A stretch of 64,000 nucleotides of DNA, taken from assembly GCA_020635905.1 (NCBI GenBank), contig JACJYV010000001.1, positions 1,178,001 through 1,242,000 on the forward strand, given 5' to 3'. Under the pieces are notes generated by a model. That model saw only the letters and a list, made by a program, of their open reading frames with translations. It had not been told where the DNA came from and ran no database searches. Below are positions 35,171-44,033 of this stretch, piece after piece. The position numbers and the translations under genes are program-made. Origin of the DNA: Bacteroidia bacterium (GTDB lineage: Bacteria > Bacteroidota > Bacteroidia > J057 > JADKCL01). Position 1 is the stretch's first letter; every line of letters starts with the position of its first letter.

Positions 35171-35983
35171 CTATTTTTTCTCCACAAAGAAATAATATTT
35201 GCGGTGCTCAGGTCCCAAATCCACGAAAACCTGATCATCGCAGCGGATTGCCATCTTTTTCAGCCAACCATTCTTGCGGGTGACCAGTTCAAAACGACAG
35301 GCCTCACAAGGGCTGCGGTGCATTCCTGCATTGATGTAATTTCCGCCACGCAAGGTGTCTCCAGGCGCAATTTCCCTGGGTTCATCCGTATTGGCAGCAG
35401 CATTCCCACTGAATTTGTCCTTCACCAACACCTTCACAGGCTTTCTGGCACGGTTGACAAAGAAATATTCTGTGTGGTAGATGGGTGATTCCTCCACAAT
35501 TTCCTGTTTGGGAAATTCTTTTTGCGGCGGATTTTGGCGGACCTGGGGCTGATCAGGCTTTTTGGCAGGCCCTTCCAGTAATTCCTTCATTTTGAAAGGA
35601 GTAAGCTCCTCCTTCACGCTGGTCACGCGGCCATCTTCTGCAAATTCAGTGGTATTCCCTCCACTTTGAATGCCGCCGTCCGGCTGCCAGTGATAAATAG
35701 CGGCCCGCACGGCCCCGCTTTCATAATACTTGAAACGGACGCTTTGCGAACCGTTTTTCATGCCTGTCTCGTGGCGATAGATTTCCCTGCCCGCACGATC
35801 GTAAGCTACCGCATAGCCCAGTTGGCCCGCCTTGCGGGTGACATTCAGGCTGGAAATTTCACCTGAATTAAAATAATGATACAAATAATAGCCGTCTTCC
35901 TTTTGTTCTCCTTTTTCCGTGCCCTGAGCCCAGATTCCAACGGGAAGAAGCAAAACCAGAACCAGTATCCAATGCATTTTCAT
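35171..35983 (-). CDS. Secreted protein with MORN/YwqK-like repeats
   Basis: 270 residues from ATG 35983 (MKMHWILVLVLLLPVGIWAQG, signal peptide). The N-terminal half carries short hairpin repeats of the MORN/antitoxin YwqK kind (YYLYHYFNSGEISSLNVT, AYDRAGREIYRHETG, RFKYYESGAVRAAIYHWQ). The C-terminal part (EYFFVNRARKPVKVLVKDK, CEACRFELVTRKNGWLKKM, VDLGPEHRKYYFFVEKK) is an unrecognised beta domain with a CxxC pair. Function unknown; same strand as the DUF4878 gene. Confidence 0.7.
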   Translation of the reverse strand: MKMHWILVLVLLLPVGIWAQGTEKGEQKEDGYYLYHYFNSGEISSLNVTRKAGQLGYAVAYDRAGREIYRHETGMKNGSQSVRFKYYESGAVRAAIYHWQPDGGIQSGGNTTEFAEDGRVTSVKEELTPFKMKELLEGPAKKPDQPQVRQNPPQKEFPKQEIVEESPIYHTEYFFVNRARKPVKVLVKDKFSGNAAANTDEPREIAPGDTLRGGNYINAGMHRSPCEACRFELVTRKNGWLKKMAIRCDDQVFVDLGPEHRKYYFFVEKK

Positions 35984-36112
35984 AAGGCAGATTTTAACGT
36001 ACGACCTGCAGATTGCAAAAACCATGCTTTAAATTAATTTTTTCTTCCGCGAGTTCCCAATTTTTGCCTGATCAACCTCCTTTTCCTATCTTTCAAAAAG
36101 ATTCGGAAAGTG

Positions 36113-36808
36113 ATGAAAAAAAGCAATCTGTTTTATCTGGGAATTCTTTTGCTGTTGGTGTATTGTACCCCGGCCGCCCAGACTGATCCCCAAAAGGCCC
36201 TCGCCCAGGCCGAGGAGGCCTGGAAAAACACTTCCGGGTATCATGCCACCCTGGAGGTGCTGATGGCGGGTGCAAGCGTGCCTGCGACCGGACAATTTTT
36301 TGCGGACAAAGGCCGCTACCACATGGATTTTGACGAAGATGAAACGGTTTGCGACCTGAAATATACCATGCATTGGTACAAAGCCTTTGCCTCAGCCAAA
36401 TATGAGCCTTACGATCCCGTGCACGACCTCAGCCTGGGAGGCATGTACGCCTTGTATAAGTATAATCACACCCTGAAATTTGACCTGGAAGAAAACGGAA
36501 TGCGCAAATTTACCCTGATGGACCAGGACGGCAGCTCCCACTTTCCCAAAAAGGAAATCTGGCTCAGCAATAAGACCAACCTGATTGAAAAAATGGTCCT
36601 CTATTCAGGTCAGTTTGGGTCCTATACATACACCGTAAAGGACGTACACGAGGGTGAATCATTGGATGAACGGCTTTTTACCCCTTCTGAGTCCTTCTAC
36701 GGACGGGTGCTGGCAGGCGAAGTGCCTGCGCAGGAGCATGACCATGCCGCCCATGAAGGTCACGACCATGATCATGATCACGATCTCAAGCATTATTTTG
36801 ATTTCTGA
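36113..36808 (+). CDS. LolA-like lipoprotein with His-rich metal-binding tail
   Basis: 231 residues from ATG 36113 (a GTG one codon earlier is possible). Lipobox LLLVYC near residue 17 predicts a lipid anchor. The body (about 25-200) has the LolA/LppX-type half-barrel pattern: AEEAWKNTSGYHATLEVLM, HMDFDEDETVCDLKYTMHWYK, KKEIWLSNKTNLIEKMVLYSG. The tail is a striking run of His and Asp (HDHAAHEGHDHDHDHD), suggesting zinc, copper or nickel binding. The ATP-grasp gene follows after three bases, so they are one operon; the functional link is unclear. Confidence 0.8.
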   Translation: MKKSNLFYLGILLLLVYCTPAAQTDPQKALAQAEEAWKNTSGYHATLEVLMAGASVPATGQFFADKGRYHMDFDEDETVCDLKYTMHWYKAFASAKYEPYDPVHDLSLGGMYALYKYNHTLKFDLEENGMRKFTLMDQDGSSHFPKKEIWLSNKTNLIEKMVLYSGQFGSYTYTVKDVHEGESLDERLFTPSESFYGRVLAGEVPAQEHDHAAHEGHDHDHDHDLKHYFDF

Positions 36809-36811
36809 ACC

Positions 36812-37678
36812 GTGCCCAGACTGGCTCTGCTGACCATTGAAAACCTGGATAATTTCGTCACAGACGAGGTTATGGTGGTGGATCTGCTGGAAAAAGCAGG
36901 TTGGCAAATCGACTGGATTCCCTGGCAAAAAACGGGTGTGGATTGGAATGGGTATGACCTGGTCATCATTCGCAGTACCTGGGATTATCAGTATCATTTA
37001 GAAGAATTTTTTGATGTTTTGGCGCAGATTGAAGCTTCCCAAGCCAAACTGGCCAATCCTCTCTCCGTGGTGAAGTGGAATGCGCGAAAAAATTATCTGA
37101 TCGATCTGGCTGACAAAGGGGTTGAAATTGTGCCCACCCTTCTGACCGAAACGCCCCAAAAAGAGGGGCTGATTGCAGCTTTTGAGCACTTTTCGACCGA
37201 AGAACTGGTGATCAAACCTTTGGTTGGAGCCACAGCTTTCGACACATTTCGCATTCCCCTGACCATTGGCAAGGCCGAACTGGCTTCCATTCTGGAAACT
37301 TACCAGGACCGCCAGGGCCTGCTGCAGCCATTTCAGGAAAATATCCAGCGGGAAGGAGAGTTTTCCCTGGTCTATTTCAATAAAAAATTCAGCCATGCCT
37401 TTCTCAAAGTAGCCAAAAAGGGCGATTACCGGGTTCAGGAAGAATATGGCGGCGAGCCCCATGCCATCGCGCCTGAAGAAAAATTATTGCAGGTTGGAGA
37501 CCAGATTCTGGCATTGATTCCCGAAAATTTGCTTTATGCCCGGGTGGATCTGGTGCGTTCTGACCGCGGATTTGCCCTGATGGAACTCGAATTGATTGAG
37601 CCAGCCCTCTATTTCAGGACCCATGAAAAGGCAGTGGAAAATTTTGTGGAAGCCATTCAAAACTGGATGTCTGCCTGA
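36812..37678 (+). CDS. ATP-grasp domain protein (RimK/glutathione-synthetase-like)
   Basis: 288 residues from a GTG at 36812, chosen because it gives the expected N-terminus (PRLALLTIENLDNFVTDEVM) and lies three bases after the lipoprotein stop. The N-terminal pre-ATP-grasp part ends with VIIRSTWDYQYHLEEF. The ATP-grasp core has WNARKNYLIDLADKGVEIVPT, ELVIKPLVGATAFDTF with the ATP-binding lysine, LLQPFQENIQREGEFSLVYF and RVDLVRSDRGFALMELELIEPALYF with the metal ligands. Members ligate a carboxylate to an amine or thiol; the substrate is unknown. Confidence 0.9.
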   Translation: MPRLALLTIENLDNFVTDEVMVVDLLEKAGWQIDWIPWQKTGVDWNGYDLVIIRSTWDYQYHLEEFFDVLAQIEASQAKLANPLSVVKWNARKNYLIDLADKGVEIVPTLLTETPQKEGLIAAFEHFSTEELVIKPLVGATAFDTFRIPLTIGKAELASILETYQDRQGLLQPFQENIQREGEFSLVYFNKKFSHAFLKVAKKGDYRVQEEYGGEPHAIAPEEKLLQVGDQILALIPENLLYARVDLVRSDRGFALMELELIEPALYFRTHEKAVENFVEAIQNWMSA

Positions 37679-37769
37679 ATTTTGGGATTGAAGTTGGAAT
37701 ATAGTTCTCGAAAAATTTCCCTGAATTGAGTTCAGTTTCCTATTTTGGGAAAAGAAAAAATGTAAAAAT

Positions 37770-38645
37770 ATGCGTTGGAAAGGCAGAGCAAGCAGCACAA
37801 ATGTGGAAGACCGTCGCGGGTCAGGCGTCCGGGGACGAGGCAGAGGCATGGCCGCAGGCGGCATTGGGATTGGAACGGTGATCGTGGTAATCATTGTGGC
37901 CCTCATGAGTGGCGATCCCTCAGCTCTTTTGGAGCAGGCCAGCCAGCCAGATCCTCATTCAACCTATGCTGAATCACCCCCAACTCAGTCTGCGGAAGAG
38001 GATGAAATGGCCGAATTTGTGTCCGTGGTGTTGAAGGATACGGAGGATGCCTGGGATCAGATTTTCCGCGAGCAATTGCATTCGACCTACCACAAACCCA
38101 TCATGGTGATCTTTTCGGGGAGTGTGTCTTCGGCCTGCGGCCTCGCCAATGCTGCGACCGGCCCCTTTTACTGCCCGGGAGATGAAAAACTCTACATAGA
38201 CCTCAGTTTTTATAACGAATTATCTCAAAAACTGGGTGCGCCCGGCGACTTTGCCATGGCCTATGTGATTGCCCACGAAGTGGGGCACCATGTGCAAAAC
38301 CTGATGGGTACCCTGGAGGATGTGAACCGTTCCCGCCGTCGCCTGAGTGAGGCCGAAGCCAACCAAATGTCAGTCAAACTGGAGTTGCAGGCAGATTTTT
38401 ATGCGGGCGTTTGGGCCCGTTACACCCAGGAAATGAAACATGTGCTCGAAGCAGGTGATCTGGAAGAGGCCATCCGCGCAGCCGAGGCCGTGGGCGACGA
38501 CCGCCTGCAAAAGCAGGCCCGGGGTTATGTGGTGCCCGAGTCATTCACCCACGGCACCAGCGCCCAGCGCATGCGCTGGTACCAGAAAGGCTACCAGACA
38601 GGCGATCTGAGCGCTGGTGATACGTTTAAGGCGAGAAGTTTGTAG
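37770..38645 (+). CDS. YpfJ-family neutral zinc metallopeptidase
   Basis: 291 residues. The N-terminus is basic (RGSGVRGRGRGMAAGG) and leads into one transmembrane segment (GIGIGTVIVVIIVALM). The catalytic domain has SSACGLANAATGPFYCPGDEKLYIDL near residue 115 and the zinc motif HEVGHHVQ at 169-176, with the third ligand in ELQADFYAGVW near 210. SFTHGTSAQRMRWYQKGY near the end is the family tail. The protease is membrane-anchored with a periplasmic domain. Start ATG 37770. Confidence 0.95.
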   Translation: MRWKGRASSTNVEDRRGSGVRGRGRGMAAGGIGIGTVIVVIIVALMSGDPSALLEQASQPDPHSTYAESPPTQSAEEDEMAEFVSVVLKDTEDAWDQIFREQLHSTYHKPIMVIFSGSVSSACGLANAATGPFYCPGDEKLYIDLSFYNELSQKLGAPGDFAMAYVIAHEVGHHVQNLMGTLEDVNRSRRRLSEAEANQMSVKLELQADFYAGVWARYTQEMKHVLEAGDLEEAIRAAEAVGDDRLQKQARGYVVPESFTHGTSAQRMRWYQKGYQTGDLSAGDTFKARSL

Positions 38646-38668
38646 GGAAATTAAACCATTTCCCTTCC

Positions 38669-41452
38669 TCAATTCCGGGTATCATCTTTGGATTTTCCCT
38701 TTTCCAAAGTCAGGAATTTGTAGGTGAAGCTCAGCATTACATACCTGCTCAGGGTATTATAATTGGTTTGCTCCAGGTAGTTGATGCTGGTGCTGCGGTC
38801 GAAGCCCAGGTTGCGGTTCAGGATGTCGAAGGCTGAAAGACGCAGTTCACCCCGCTCGCCTTTGAGGAAGGTTTTTCCAACGTAGGCCTTCCAGAGGGGG
38901 TAACTGGTATTCTGTGCAAATCCTCCTCCCGTGTACAGGTTGTACTCAAATTCGCTGTTGAGGGTAAACCCTTTGGGCAGATACACGGTCACATCCATGT
39001 AGTATTTGTGGTTGAGGTAGGATTGGTTGCGGTTGGCATCCAGGGTGTAGGTGGTGATATTATGGGTAAGCCGTCCCCCCACCATCACGTCGATCAGATC
39101 CTTTTTGCGGTTTTCCAGACTCACATTGATGGAAGAAGTGAGGCGGTTGGTTGGATTTTCAATGTAATTGATCAGGGTAATGGCCTTGTTATAGCTCACA
39201 TTTGGATCCACATTCAATTTCAACTGCACTTTGCGAATGGGGGTGCTGAAATGGGCAAACCAGGTCAGATTGAGGTCGCGGGCCACGTTGGTGTAGCTGG
39301 AAACCTGCTTGAAGGTGGTGGAATCCACGTACACGGACCTGCTGATTTTATTGGTGGTATAGGTGGCCCTCAGGCTGGTAAACAGGGTGGTGAAGGAGAA
39401 TTGGTCGAAATTCATGTAGTTGAAATTCGCAGAATGCGCGTACTCTGCCTTCAAATCAGGATTTCCCACGGAAATATTCAGGGGATTGCTGTTGTCCACC
39501 ACGGGTGAAAGCTGGGTAATGGAAGGCGCATTCAGGGCAGTGGAGTAGCGGAAACGGATGCGGCTTCCCTTTTTGATGGTGTAATTCCAGCGCATGGACG
39601 GCAGGATACTCAGGAAAGTTTTGTCCAAAGTACTGTCGGCCAGGCCAATGGTCCCTTTCAGGGTGGAACGCTGTCCGGCCACGCCCAGGGTGAAATTGGT
39701 CTTTTTGGTCACAAATCTGAAGTTGGCACCTGCCTGATCGTAGCGCCAGTTTCCATCATAACGGTTGGAAAGAGTCGAATCAAACTCGGGCGAAGCATTC
39801 AGAATAGTATTATAGAAATTCTTATCCAGTTTATTATTTTGCTCATAATGCTGATAGAGGACTTCAAGAAACTTGCCCTTGCCCAATGGCTCCGTGTAGG
39901 TGGCATTTCCCCCGTAAGTCAGCACTTCCTGGCGGGCAAATTGGTTTTGTTGCAGGGTGTCGATCAGGTAGCCAAGGGTATCGTAATTGTAGGTATTTTG
40001 CCCGATAAGCCCCAGATCTTTGTCCGAATTCTGATAATCCACACTACCCTGAATAGCCAGGGAGCGCCCCAGTTTGTTGAATCGCTTCATATAGTCCACA
40101 GAACCTGCTCCGTTGAGCCCCGTTCCCATGCTGCTGAGATCGCGTAGGCTGCTGTTTTGCAGGATGATCCCCGTCAGGGACTGGGCAAATGAGGTGGCTG
40201 CGCTGTTGGCATTATTGAATTTGCCGGACCCGGCAATGATCAGGCGTGAGGTGGAATCCAGTTCAGATTGAAAACGCAGATTCACGCGGTGATTGTGGCT
40301 CTTGTCGCGCTGTGCGCTTGAATCTTCAGAAACGAAGGTACTTTCCTCCAGGATGTTTTCGCGGTAACTGGTCTGATTCAGGTCGGCCCGCAGGAAATTA
40401 TAGAAGTAACTGGTACTCAATTTGGAACGCTTGCCAATATCCTGGTTGTAATTCAATCCACCTGCGGCGGCGGTATTGATCCCGGGCGATTGTCCGCCAC
40501 TTCCCCTCCAGGAAATACCCAGATCAGAGGCGTTGAGGCCTCCTCCACCCATGCCGCGCATCACGTTGGAGGCGCCGCCCATGAAATTGGTGTAATCGCT
40601 CATGGTAAAGGGCTGCTCGTTGATGTTATTGCCCATGCCCAGGAAGGAGATCTGTGATTTATCTGAGAAACGGTTGAGATTGGCTTTGCCTCTGAAGCGG
40701 TTGGAAGTGCCATATCCGCCCATAACATCACCAAAAAAGCCGTTTTTACGGTCCTCTTTGAGGGAAAGGTTGATGGTGCGGCTGCCCGTTCCATCGTCCA
40801 CGCCCGTAAATTCTGACATATCAGACATTTTGTCGAAGACCTGAACCTTGTCAATTGCGTTGGCAGGCAGGTTTTTGGTGGCCACTTTGGGATCATTGCC
40901 AAAAAATTCCTTGCCGTTGACCAGCACTTTGGTGACCGTTTCGCCCTGAGCTTTCACATTTCCGTCGCTATCCACCTCCAGACCTGGCAGGCGTTTGAGC
41001 AGATCCTCCACATTGGCATTGGGCTGGGTTTTGAAGGCGTCTGCGTTATATACAATGGTGTCGCCCTTGATCTGGACGGGAATCATCTCGGCAGTAATTT
41101 CCACCTCTCCCAGCTCAGTTGATTTCTCTTGGAGGGTCAAAGTGCCCATTTCAAGGGTGGGAACGCCGGGCACGAGTTCAATTTCCTGTTTGAAATTGTC
41201 CATGCCAATGAAGGTCACCTGCAGCCTGTACTTGCCATCGGGAATGGATTTCAATTCGAAGGCACCTTCGGAATTGCTGAGCCCGAAGGATTTCAGGACG
41301 GAATCTTTGGCCGTGACCAGCATGACGGTGGCCGAAGGCAGAATGCCTCCCTCCTCGTCCACCAGCTTACCTTTGACCGTATGTTGGGCAAAAAGGGTCT
41401 GAAAACTCAGGCAGAGCAATCCCAGCAAGGTAAATATGACTTTGTTTTTCAT
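38669..41452 (-). CDS. TonB-dependent receptor-like outer-membrane beta-barrel protein
   Basis: 927 residues, signal peptide ending at FQTLFAQ. A carboxypeptidase-regulatory domain (about 24-110: HTVKGKLVDEEGGILPSA, SIPDGKYRLQVTFIGMDNF) precedes a plug-like part (about 125-230: NVEDLLKRLPGLEVDSDG, KEFFGNDPKVATKNLPANAIDKVQV). The barrel of the Bacteroidota outer-membrane type runs from about 240 to 927, ending in LSRYVMLSFTYKF. A GLPGLI-family gene lies directly upstream, 21 bases away, a pairing well known in Bacteroidota and likely one operon. Ligand unknown. Confidence 0.92.
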   Translation of the reverse strand: MKNKVIFTLLGLLCLSFQTLFAQHTVKGKLVDEEGGILPSATVMLVTAKDSVLKSFGLSNSEGAFELKSIPDGKYRLQVTFIGMDNFKQEIELVPGVPTLEMGTLTLQEKSTELGEVEITAEMIPVQIKGDTIVYNADAFKTQPNANVEDLLKRLPGLEVDSDGNVKAQGETVTKVLVNGKEFFGNDPKVATKNLPANAIDKVQVFDKMSDMSEFTGVDDGTGSRTINLSLKEDRKNGFFGDVMGGYGTSNRFRGKANLNRFSDKSQISFLGMGNNINEQPFTMSDYTNFMGGASNVMRGMGGGGLNASDLGISWRGSGGQSPGINTAAAGGLNYNQDIGKRSKLSTSYFYNFLRADLNQTSYRENILEESTFVSEDSSAQRDKSHNHRVNLRFQSELDSTSRLIIAGSGKFNNANSAATSFAQSLTGIILQNSSLRDLSSMGTGLNGAGSVDYMKRFNKLGRSLAIQGSVDYQNSDKDLGLIGQNTYNYDTLGYLIDTLQQNQFARQEVLTYGGNATYTEPLGKGKFLEVLYQHYEQNNKLDKNFYNTILNASPEFDSTLSNRYDGNWRYDQAGANFRFVTKKTNFTLGVAGQRSTLKGTIGLADSTLDKTFLSILPSMRWNYTIKKGSRIRFRYSTALNAPSITQLSPVVDNSNPLNISVGNPDLKAEYAHSANFNYMNFDQFSFTTLFTSLRATYTTNKISRSVYVDSTTFKQVSSYTNVARDLNLTWFAHFSTPIRKVQLKLNVDPNVSYNKAITLINYIENPTNRLTSSINVSLENRKKDLIDVMVGGRLTHNITTYTLDANRNQSYLNHKYYMDVTVYLPKGFTLNSEFEYNLYTGGGFAQNTSYPLWKAYVGKTFLKGERGELRLSAFDILNRNLGFDRSTSINYLEQTNYNTLSRYVMLSFTYKFLTLEKGKSKDDTRN

Positions 41453-41473
41453 GGTTTCAGGGTTAAAGGTTTG

Positions 41474-42226
41474 TCAGTGTCTGTGGCCGCCCCAGCCGCC
41501 CCCATTCTGGCGCATTTCACGCATTTCTTTGCGTTTTTCGGCCACAATGGTTTTGAATTCGGCGCTGGTGACTTCTTTTCCTTTGTTGGGCTCTGTGATT
41601 TCTTCCAGATTTTCGGGATTCAGTTCCACTTTCTGCGCCACAATTGACATTCTGCCTTTTCTTAATGAGGCTTCCAGAATGATTCCCGGCAACTGGCCCA
41701 CACCTTCAGGACCCACGGAAACAGGTAAAGTGGGGCAAAACCAGGCTTCGACTTCATTGGAATCGATCACGGTGGTGGCTTTCATACAATTATAATCCAG
41801 CACCTGCTTCATCTCGCCCGTGATTTTCCAGCTTACCTTTGGCAAAGTGTCCTTAACCAGAAAGGTTTTGCCAAATGCATCCTTTTTCTGGGCAATTCGA
41901 TTTTCATCCTGATTCACATAGGTTTCCTCCTCGGGACGCATCATCATCATGCGCATCCAGCCTCCGGGACCTTCTACTTCGGCGGCCACAGGCTCATTGG
42001 GATCCTCCCAGGTTTTGAACAGGCTGTGATGCTGGTCGAAGATCAATTGCTTTTTCACGGATTGCTCCTGTGGCATGTTCTTCATCATTTCCTGCATGTG
42101 GGGAGGCATTTCCCGGCCTTCAAAATCCATTTTAAAGGTTTCCTTATAGATGATTCTACCCGAAATATCCTGGGCAAAAACGATCAGGGGAAGCAAGGCC
42201 AAAAGAAAGGGAATCAGTTTTTTCAT
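41474..42226 (-). CDS. GLPGLI family protein
   Basis: 250 residues from ATG 42226 (MKKLIPFLLALLPLIVFAQD, signal peptide); the longer frame upstream is ignored. Family features: ISGRIIYKETFKMDF near the mature start, a Met-rich acidic linker (MQEMMKNMPQEQ), then NCMKATTV. The name motif appears as GQLPGIILE instead of GLPGLI, after WFCPTLPVSVGPEG. A Gly/His tail (GGGWGGHRH) ends it. GLPGLI proteins co-occur with TonB-family barrels, as here; function is undetermined. Confidence 0.9.
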   Translation of the reverse strand: MKKLIPFLLALLPLIVFAQDISGRIIYKETFKMDFEGREMPPHMQEMMKNMPQEQSVKKQLIFDQHHSLFKTWEDPNEPVAAEVEGPGGWMRMMMMRPEEETYVNQDENRIAQKKDAFGKTFLVKDTLPKVSWKITGEMKQVLDYNCMKATTVIDSNEVEAWFCPTLPVSVGPEGVGQLPGIILEASLRKGRMSIVAQKVELNPENLEEITEPNKGKEVTSAEFKTIVAEKRKEMREMRQNGGGWGGHRH

Positions 42227-42459
42227 ATTGGATTTTTCTGAAATACGAAGATACATTGCAATTCCCGTTCCCAAAAACGCAAAAAATACATACTTCAATC
42301 CGGATACAAATTATCTCAACCAACGGTGTGAAAATATCGGTCGAACGCTTTTGGAGGAAAGAAGTTTAAACAGGAAAAATCCATGAGAGTGTGTTTTTTA
42401 TGGATCAATGGAATCTCAAATCCCTGAGGTTGGGAGAAATAAGGGAATTTTTGAAAAAT

Positions 42460-43830
42460 AATGTCAGGTCTAACCTGAAATTGCCCAAAAACAAAAACGG
42501 GAACTGCTTCTTTCGAAACAGTTCCCGCTGCAACTTTCTGAAACCGTGGTTTCGGAAAGCAGGTTGAACTTTTGGCAAACGGACCGTCGATCTTCTTGCG
42601 AATTTCGTCCGGATTTGGCTTCGACCAGCTACATTTACAAGTCCGGAGACCTGTATCTGCTCTTGCTGTTTGCTTTTGCCCCGAAGGGTTTCAACCCTGC
42701 AGTCGCCTGCAAAGCCTTTCGCATTCAGCTTGAACGCCACCTTCAGTTGCCTGAAGATCAAACGAAGCATTCCACCCAGTACACCATTTTGGCAGGGTTC
42801 CAGAGGCGCGCCCCGAAATTCCTGTTGGAATGGCACTTCCCGCATCAGGTTGCCCTGACTTGGAAACAGGCCCGCATCCTGGCCGGTTTTTCCTGCCCGG
42901 ACAAGTCCGGGAGGAGGCTGCAACGCTTGTGCCGAAGCACAATCCGAAGTTTACGGACGTTACAGTCGCCGGTGGAGGCAATACTCCTTTTAGCCATGCC
43001 TGCCCTGGCTGATTGACATTCGCTCCAACTCAGTTATACAAAGTTGTCACTCAACTCCCTTTTCCGGTACCCGCAGAACCTGACAGTTTCCGAAGATTCT
43101 GCTTCATTCAGCTCCTTTTTCGCTTCTGCTCCGAAGAGTTGCAATTGCTGAATCAGGCGAAAGCAGCAATCCTTGGCGATGGTGGCACGCAGGCCGTTGA
43201 AAAAGGGCTCATCCTGCCTTGCGACAGAGACGGTCAATCTCACTCTCTGCTGGCTGCTGCTGGCAGCTGCCCGGAGAGATTTGACTAAATTTTTTCCGAA
43301 TTTTCCCGCGGCAAACTTTCATTTGCCGGGAGCTGCGAGCCATTTCCTTTCCTTTGCGGGAGGTGACCTGGCCTTGCGGCCCGGCCTGACTTGCAATTCG
43401 GAATTGCATTACAAAGAACCTGACTGTCTCCGACCGATTGTTTTCATGATGTGTATTCCCGAAGGAAACACGAAAACAGTTTCACGACTTGCTGATCCAA
43501 CGCATGGGCCCGGTGCCCTTTTGTCCTGAAATTACTCTGAAACACCCCTGCTCGCGCAGGACATTTCCAGATCCTTTCCAGATCAGCTTACCGCTATTCC
43601 CCCAACTCCGTAGAGTCCCTTTTCAGGCGGGGGCCGGTCTCATCTTTTCAGGAGAACTTTATTCTTTCTGAAAAGAATCAAACAAAAAACCTTAACACTC
43701 AGAAGGCAACCCGAATTCACCTTCCTACCGATCGCTGGTTTCTGTTTCCGAAGAAATCTCAGTCTGCCTTCGCGAACGAAGACGGACCCTTCACCGGGCG
43801 ACATACATGTCAGAGAACTTTTTGTTCTGG
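42460..43830. other. Hairpin-array region of unknown nature (no gene)
   Basis: No convincing protein gene lies in 42227-44033. Instead, short perfect inverted repeats follow one another. Examples: TCAGGT/ACCTGA (42464-42478); CGGGAACTG/CAGTTCCCG (42498-42527); CTTTCTGAAAC/GTTTCGGAAAG with G-T (42534-42559); AGGGTT/AACCCT (42685-42698); GCAG-TCGC-CTGC (42699-42710); CTTCAG-TTGC-CTGAAG (42741-42756); TCAGG-TTGC-CCTGA (42845-42858); CCCGGAC/GTCCGGG (42896-42911); TTGTGC-CGAA-GCACAA (42927-42942); ATTGCTG/CAGCAAT (43144-43170); GGCC-TTGC-GGCC (43370-43381); TGCAATTC/GAATTGCA (43392-43408); GTGT-TTCC-CGAA-GGAA-ACAC (43451-43471); CCTGC-TCGC-GCAGG (43547-43560); ACTC-CGTA-GAGT (43605-43616); CTTTTCAG/CTGAAAAG (43644-43675); CTTCG-CGAA-CGAAG (43768-43781). 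Confidence 0.55.
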
Positions 43831-43839
43831 AGGCGGAAC

Positions 43840-44033
43840 CAAATTTATCATCCGCTCAACGACACAAAGTTGCACAGGGCGGCCGAGACCACCAAATTTT
43901 TTCTTGCATTTAAATCAACAACTTATTAACTTTATCCTCTTGCGCTTGTGGATAACACTTAACATTCCCTTAACATAGACTTAATAATCCCGCTACACCC
44001 GTTTAAACGGGATTTAATGCTTGGGTAAAATTT
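43840..44033. other. AT-rich segment with a DnaA-box-like 9-mer and palindrome
   Basis: TGTGGATAA (43947-43955) is the complement of TTATCCACA, the classic DnaA box. CCCGTTTAAACGGG (43998-44011) is a perfect 14-bp palindrome close to the 3' end of the AGMO-like gene. The stretch between is poor in G and C. A single box is not enough to call an origin. Confidence 0.35.

Noticed and set aside
42546..43016. 156-codon plus frame and its minus-strand counterpart (42405-42923) in the hairpin region
   Set aside because: Both run through the palindromes, so they share residues of complementary codons; products look random and rich in Arg and Leu without domains.
42460..43830. Integron attC array or retron msr/msd
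   Set aside because: No RYYYAAC/GTTRRRY core pairs in register, no integrase or reverse transcriptase in the window.
42460..43830. CRISPR array
   Set aside because: Stems differ in sequence from one to the next; there is no constant repeat with regular spacers.
43840..44033. Chromosome origin
   Set aside because: Only one perfect DnaA box and no dnaA or other replication gene nearby; kept as a low-interest observation.
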